Source of the DNA: Acanthamoeba castellanii str. Neff
Lineage: Eukaryota; Discosea; Longamoebia; Acanthamoebidae
Direction: 5' to 3'
DNA: 55,434 nucleotides
NCBI RefSeq assembly: GCF_000313135.1
Contig: NW_004457394.1
Span: 18,970 to 74,403 of the forward strand
This document shows, in pieces, positions 54,168 to 55,434 of the stretch. The notes beneath the pieces are model-generated. The model ran no database searches. It worked only from the letters and a program-made list of their open reading frames with translations, and had not been told where the DNA came from. Both the position numbers and the translations under genes were made by a program. Positions within the stretch are counted from its first letter, which is position 1, and each line of letters opens with the position of its first letter.

Positions 54168-55434
54168 TTAGTGCGACTTCTTTCGGTTGCTGGCTGGCTG
54201 CTGGGCGGCCTCGGCGGCGGGTGAGGCGGGAGGAAGGAGCCGGAGGTGGCGCAGCGTCTCTTCAAAGTGGGCCAGCGCCCGTTCGTTGCGGTCCGGGTGG
54301 TCCAGCGCGGGAGGGAAGAAGAAGCTGAAGCTCGAGTTGTACCACAGCTCGAGCGAGGCGCAAGGCTCATAGTCCAACTGGGGCAGGTCCTTGGGCTGAT
54401 GTCCCATCGTATCCTGAGCCCACACCAGCACCACAGGCTTCCCTGCAGCACCCACCATTAAAAATGTAATAGTTCTATTTTTTATTTTTTATAGTAAATA
54501 AAAAATAGTTAATATATATTCAACATATATTTATTTTATATACAATATAAATATATGGAGTGTGGGCGAGTACCGTGGCACTTCTCAGCGATTAGGATGG
54601 TCACGTCGGCCGGTGGCGCGAGCGGATGTATGAACAACAGGACAAGCGAATGCTCGTCCTCTGCCGCCCCGACCAGTTCGTATTCGCAGTGCTTGCGCAC
54701 CTCCCCACTGCCCAGGCAGGTGAGCAACAACGTGATGACCCCCTCCTAGAGCGTGGATCACCAACCAAGCCAGCGTTAGCCTCGCCACGGTGTGCTTGTA
54801 TGTGCGTGTGCGTGTGCGTGTGCGTGTGCGTGTGCGTGTGCGTGTGCGTGTGCGTGTGCCGTGCTTGCGCGGTGGTGCGTGCGTGAGTGCGGTGTGTCTT
54901 GGCGAGGCTGTGGGAATCGGACATACCCGGAATGGTCCGCATGAAATGACGGCCAGCATCGACTTGGGCTTTGCCGATGCGACGGGCCTGGCTCTGTTTG
55001 CCACCGCCGAGGCCGAGCCCCCGCTCGTTGCGTCTGGCCCAGGGCTTCCGCCGCTGGCAATGCGCGTCCGTGGCTGATGAGAGACGAATGCAGGCAGCCC
55101 GAGGCGTTGACGCTCTGCACCAGGGGCAAGGCCGACTCCGAGGCTGCGAAGGTGATGCTGCCCCGGGGCGTGTTGACCAGGGCAGGACTCACCAGCGAGC
55201 GCACCTCGCGCTCGACCGCCGCAATGGCCCGGGCCGCCGTGCCATTCTCGGCCACCATCGTAGTGGTGAGGCACGCGACGGGGCTGGCCGCCTTGGTGAC
55301 GACGGCCTGCACGTCGCGGCCCATGGCCTCGAGCCTCCGCTTGGCCTCGGCCAGCTCATCGCGCTTTTGCTGCGCCGCCTGCGCGCGCTCGTCCTGCCAC
55401 GCGGCCAGCTGGCCCTCGAGCAGCCGCTCGCGCT
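54168..55434 (-). CDS. partial uncharacterised protein with coiled coil (5' end outside window)
   Basis: The 3' exons are clear: 54745-54574 and 54442-54168, with correct phase, encoding TCLGSGEVRKHCEYELVGAA, DEHSLVLLFIHPL, KPVVLVWAQDTMGHQPKDLP and an Ala-rich end. Upstream, a long exon ending at 54927 runs toward the window edge. Its distal part encodes a coiled coil (AAQQKRDELAEAKRRLEAMG) and continues as VEREVRSLVSPALVNTPRGS. The frame that fits the 54927 donor differs from the frame of the distal part, so a further intron or an indel lies near 55000-55090. The coiled coil resembles that of the neighbouring TRIM-like gene, but no RING or NHL is visible here. Function unknown. Confidence 0.55.
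54801..54859. repeat. GTGTGC hexanucleotide run in intron
   Basis: About ten tandem GTGTGC units lie in an intron of the partial terminal gene. Similar but shorter runs occur in many introns here, for example 19060-19120 and 22005-22035. Confidence 0.88.

Overview
This 55.4 kb window reads as nuclear DNA from a free-living amoebozoan, most likely an Acanthamoeba-like genome. The reasons are GC-rich exons split by many short introns (about 75-120 bp, GT-AG, often full of GTGTGC or GACAC repeats), genes packed on both strands with intergenic gaps often under 200 bp, and a receptor that joins periplasmic-binding-like modules, an EGF-like module, a membrane span and kinase-cyclase-kinase modules. 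There is no operon, phage or plasmid structure. I assembled gene models by hand from splice signals. Almost every model closes with consistent phase and a total length divisible by three, which is good support, but no transcript data were used.

Layout. 0.4-2.3 kb (-): secreted carboxylesterase. 2.9-8.4 kb (+): the PstS-like/EGF/TM/kinase/cyclase/kinase receptor. 8.5-12.4 kb (-): FHA protein with two kinase domains. 12.7-15.7 kb (-): two uncharacterised membrane proteins. 15.7-17.3 kb (+): uracil phosphoribosyltransferase. 17.5-18.4 kb (-): two tandem small membrane paralogues. 18.6-21.0 kb (+): two tandem START-domain-like paralogues. 21.2-23.2 kb (+): organellar RsmH-type rRNA methyltransferase. 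23.4-25.0 kb (+): protein ending in a ubiquitin-like domain. 25.0-26.6 kb (-): PTGR-like NADP oxidoreductase. 27.0-30.8 kb (-): VPS33. 30.8-33.3 kb (+): THUMPD3-like tRNA methyltransferase. 33.3-36.5 kb (-): F-box protein with a cullin-like winged-helix region and a PARP-type zinc finger. 36.6-37.8 kb (-): Ras-family GTPase. 38.1-45.8 kb (-): class I-like PI3-kinase. 46.0-48.8 kb (+): BUD22/SRFBP1-like protein. 49.3-51.0 kb (+): mitochondrial carrier. 51.2-51.9 kb (+): YdeI/OmpD-associated family protein. 52.0-54.1 kb (+): RING/B-box/NHL protein with two compensating indels. 54.2 kb to the end (-): partial gene.

The main themes are signalling (receptor kinase, FHA double kinase, Ras, PI3K) and trafficking or lipid handling (VPS33, START proteins), alongside housekeeping genes. 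The most notable observations are a textbook U12-type AT-AC intron in the Ras gene, a PI3K whose N-terminal adaptor-binding and Ras-binding modules appear twice, a Ras gene lying directly beside that PI3K, an unusual F-box/cullin-like/PARP-finger protein, a perfect 26-bp inverted repeat between two divergent genes, divergent start codons only 67-169 bp apart, and two convergent genes whose stop codons overlap.
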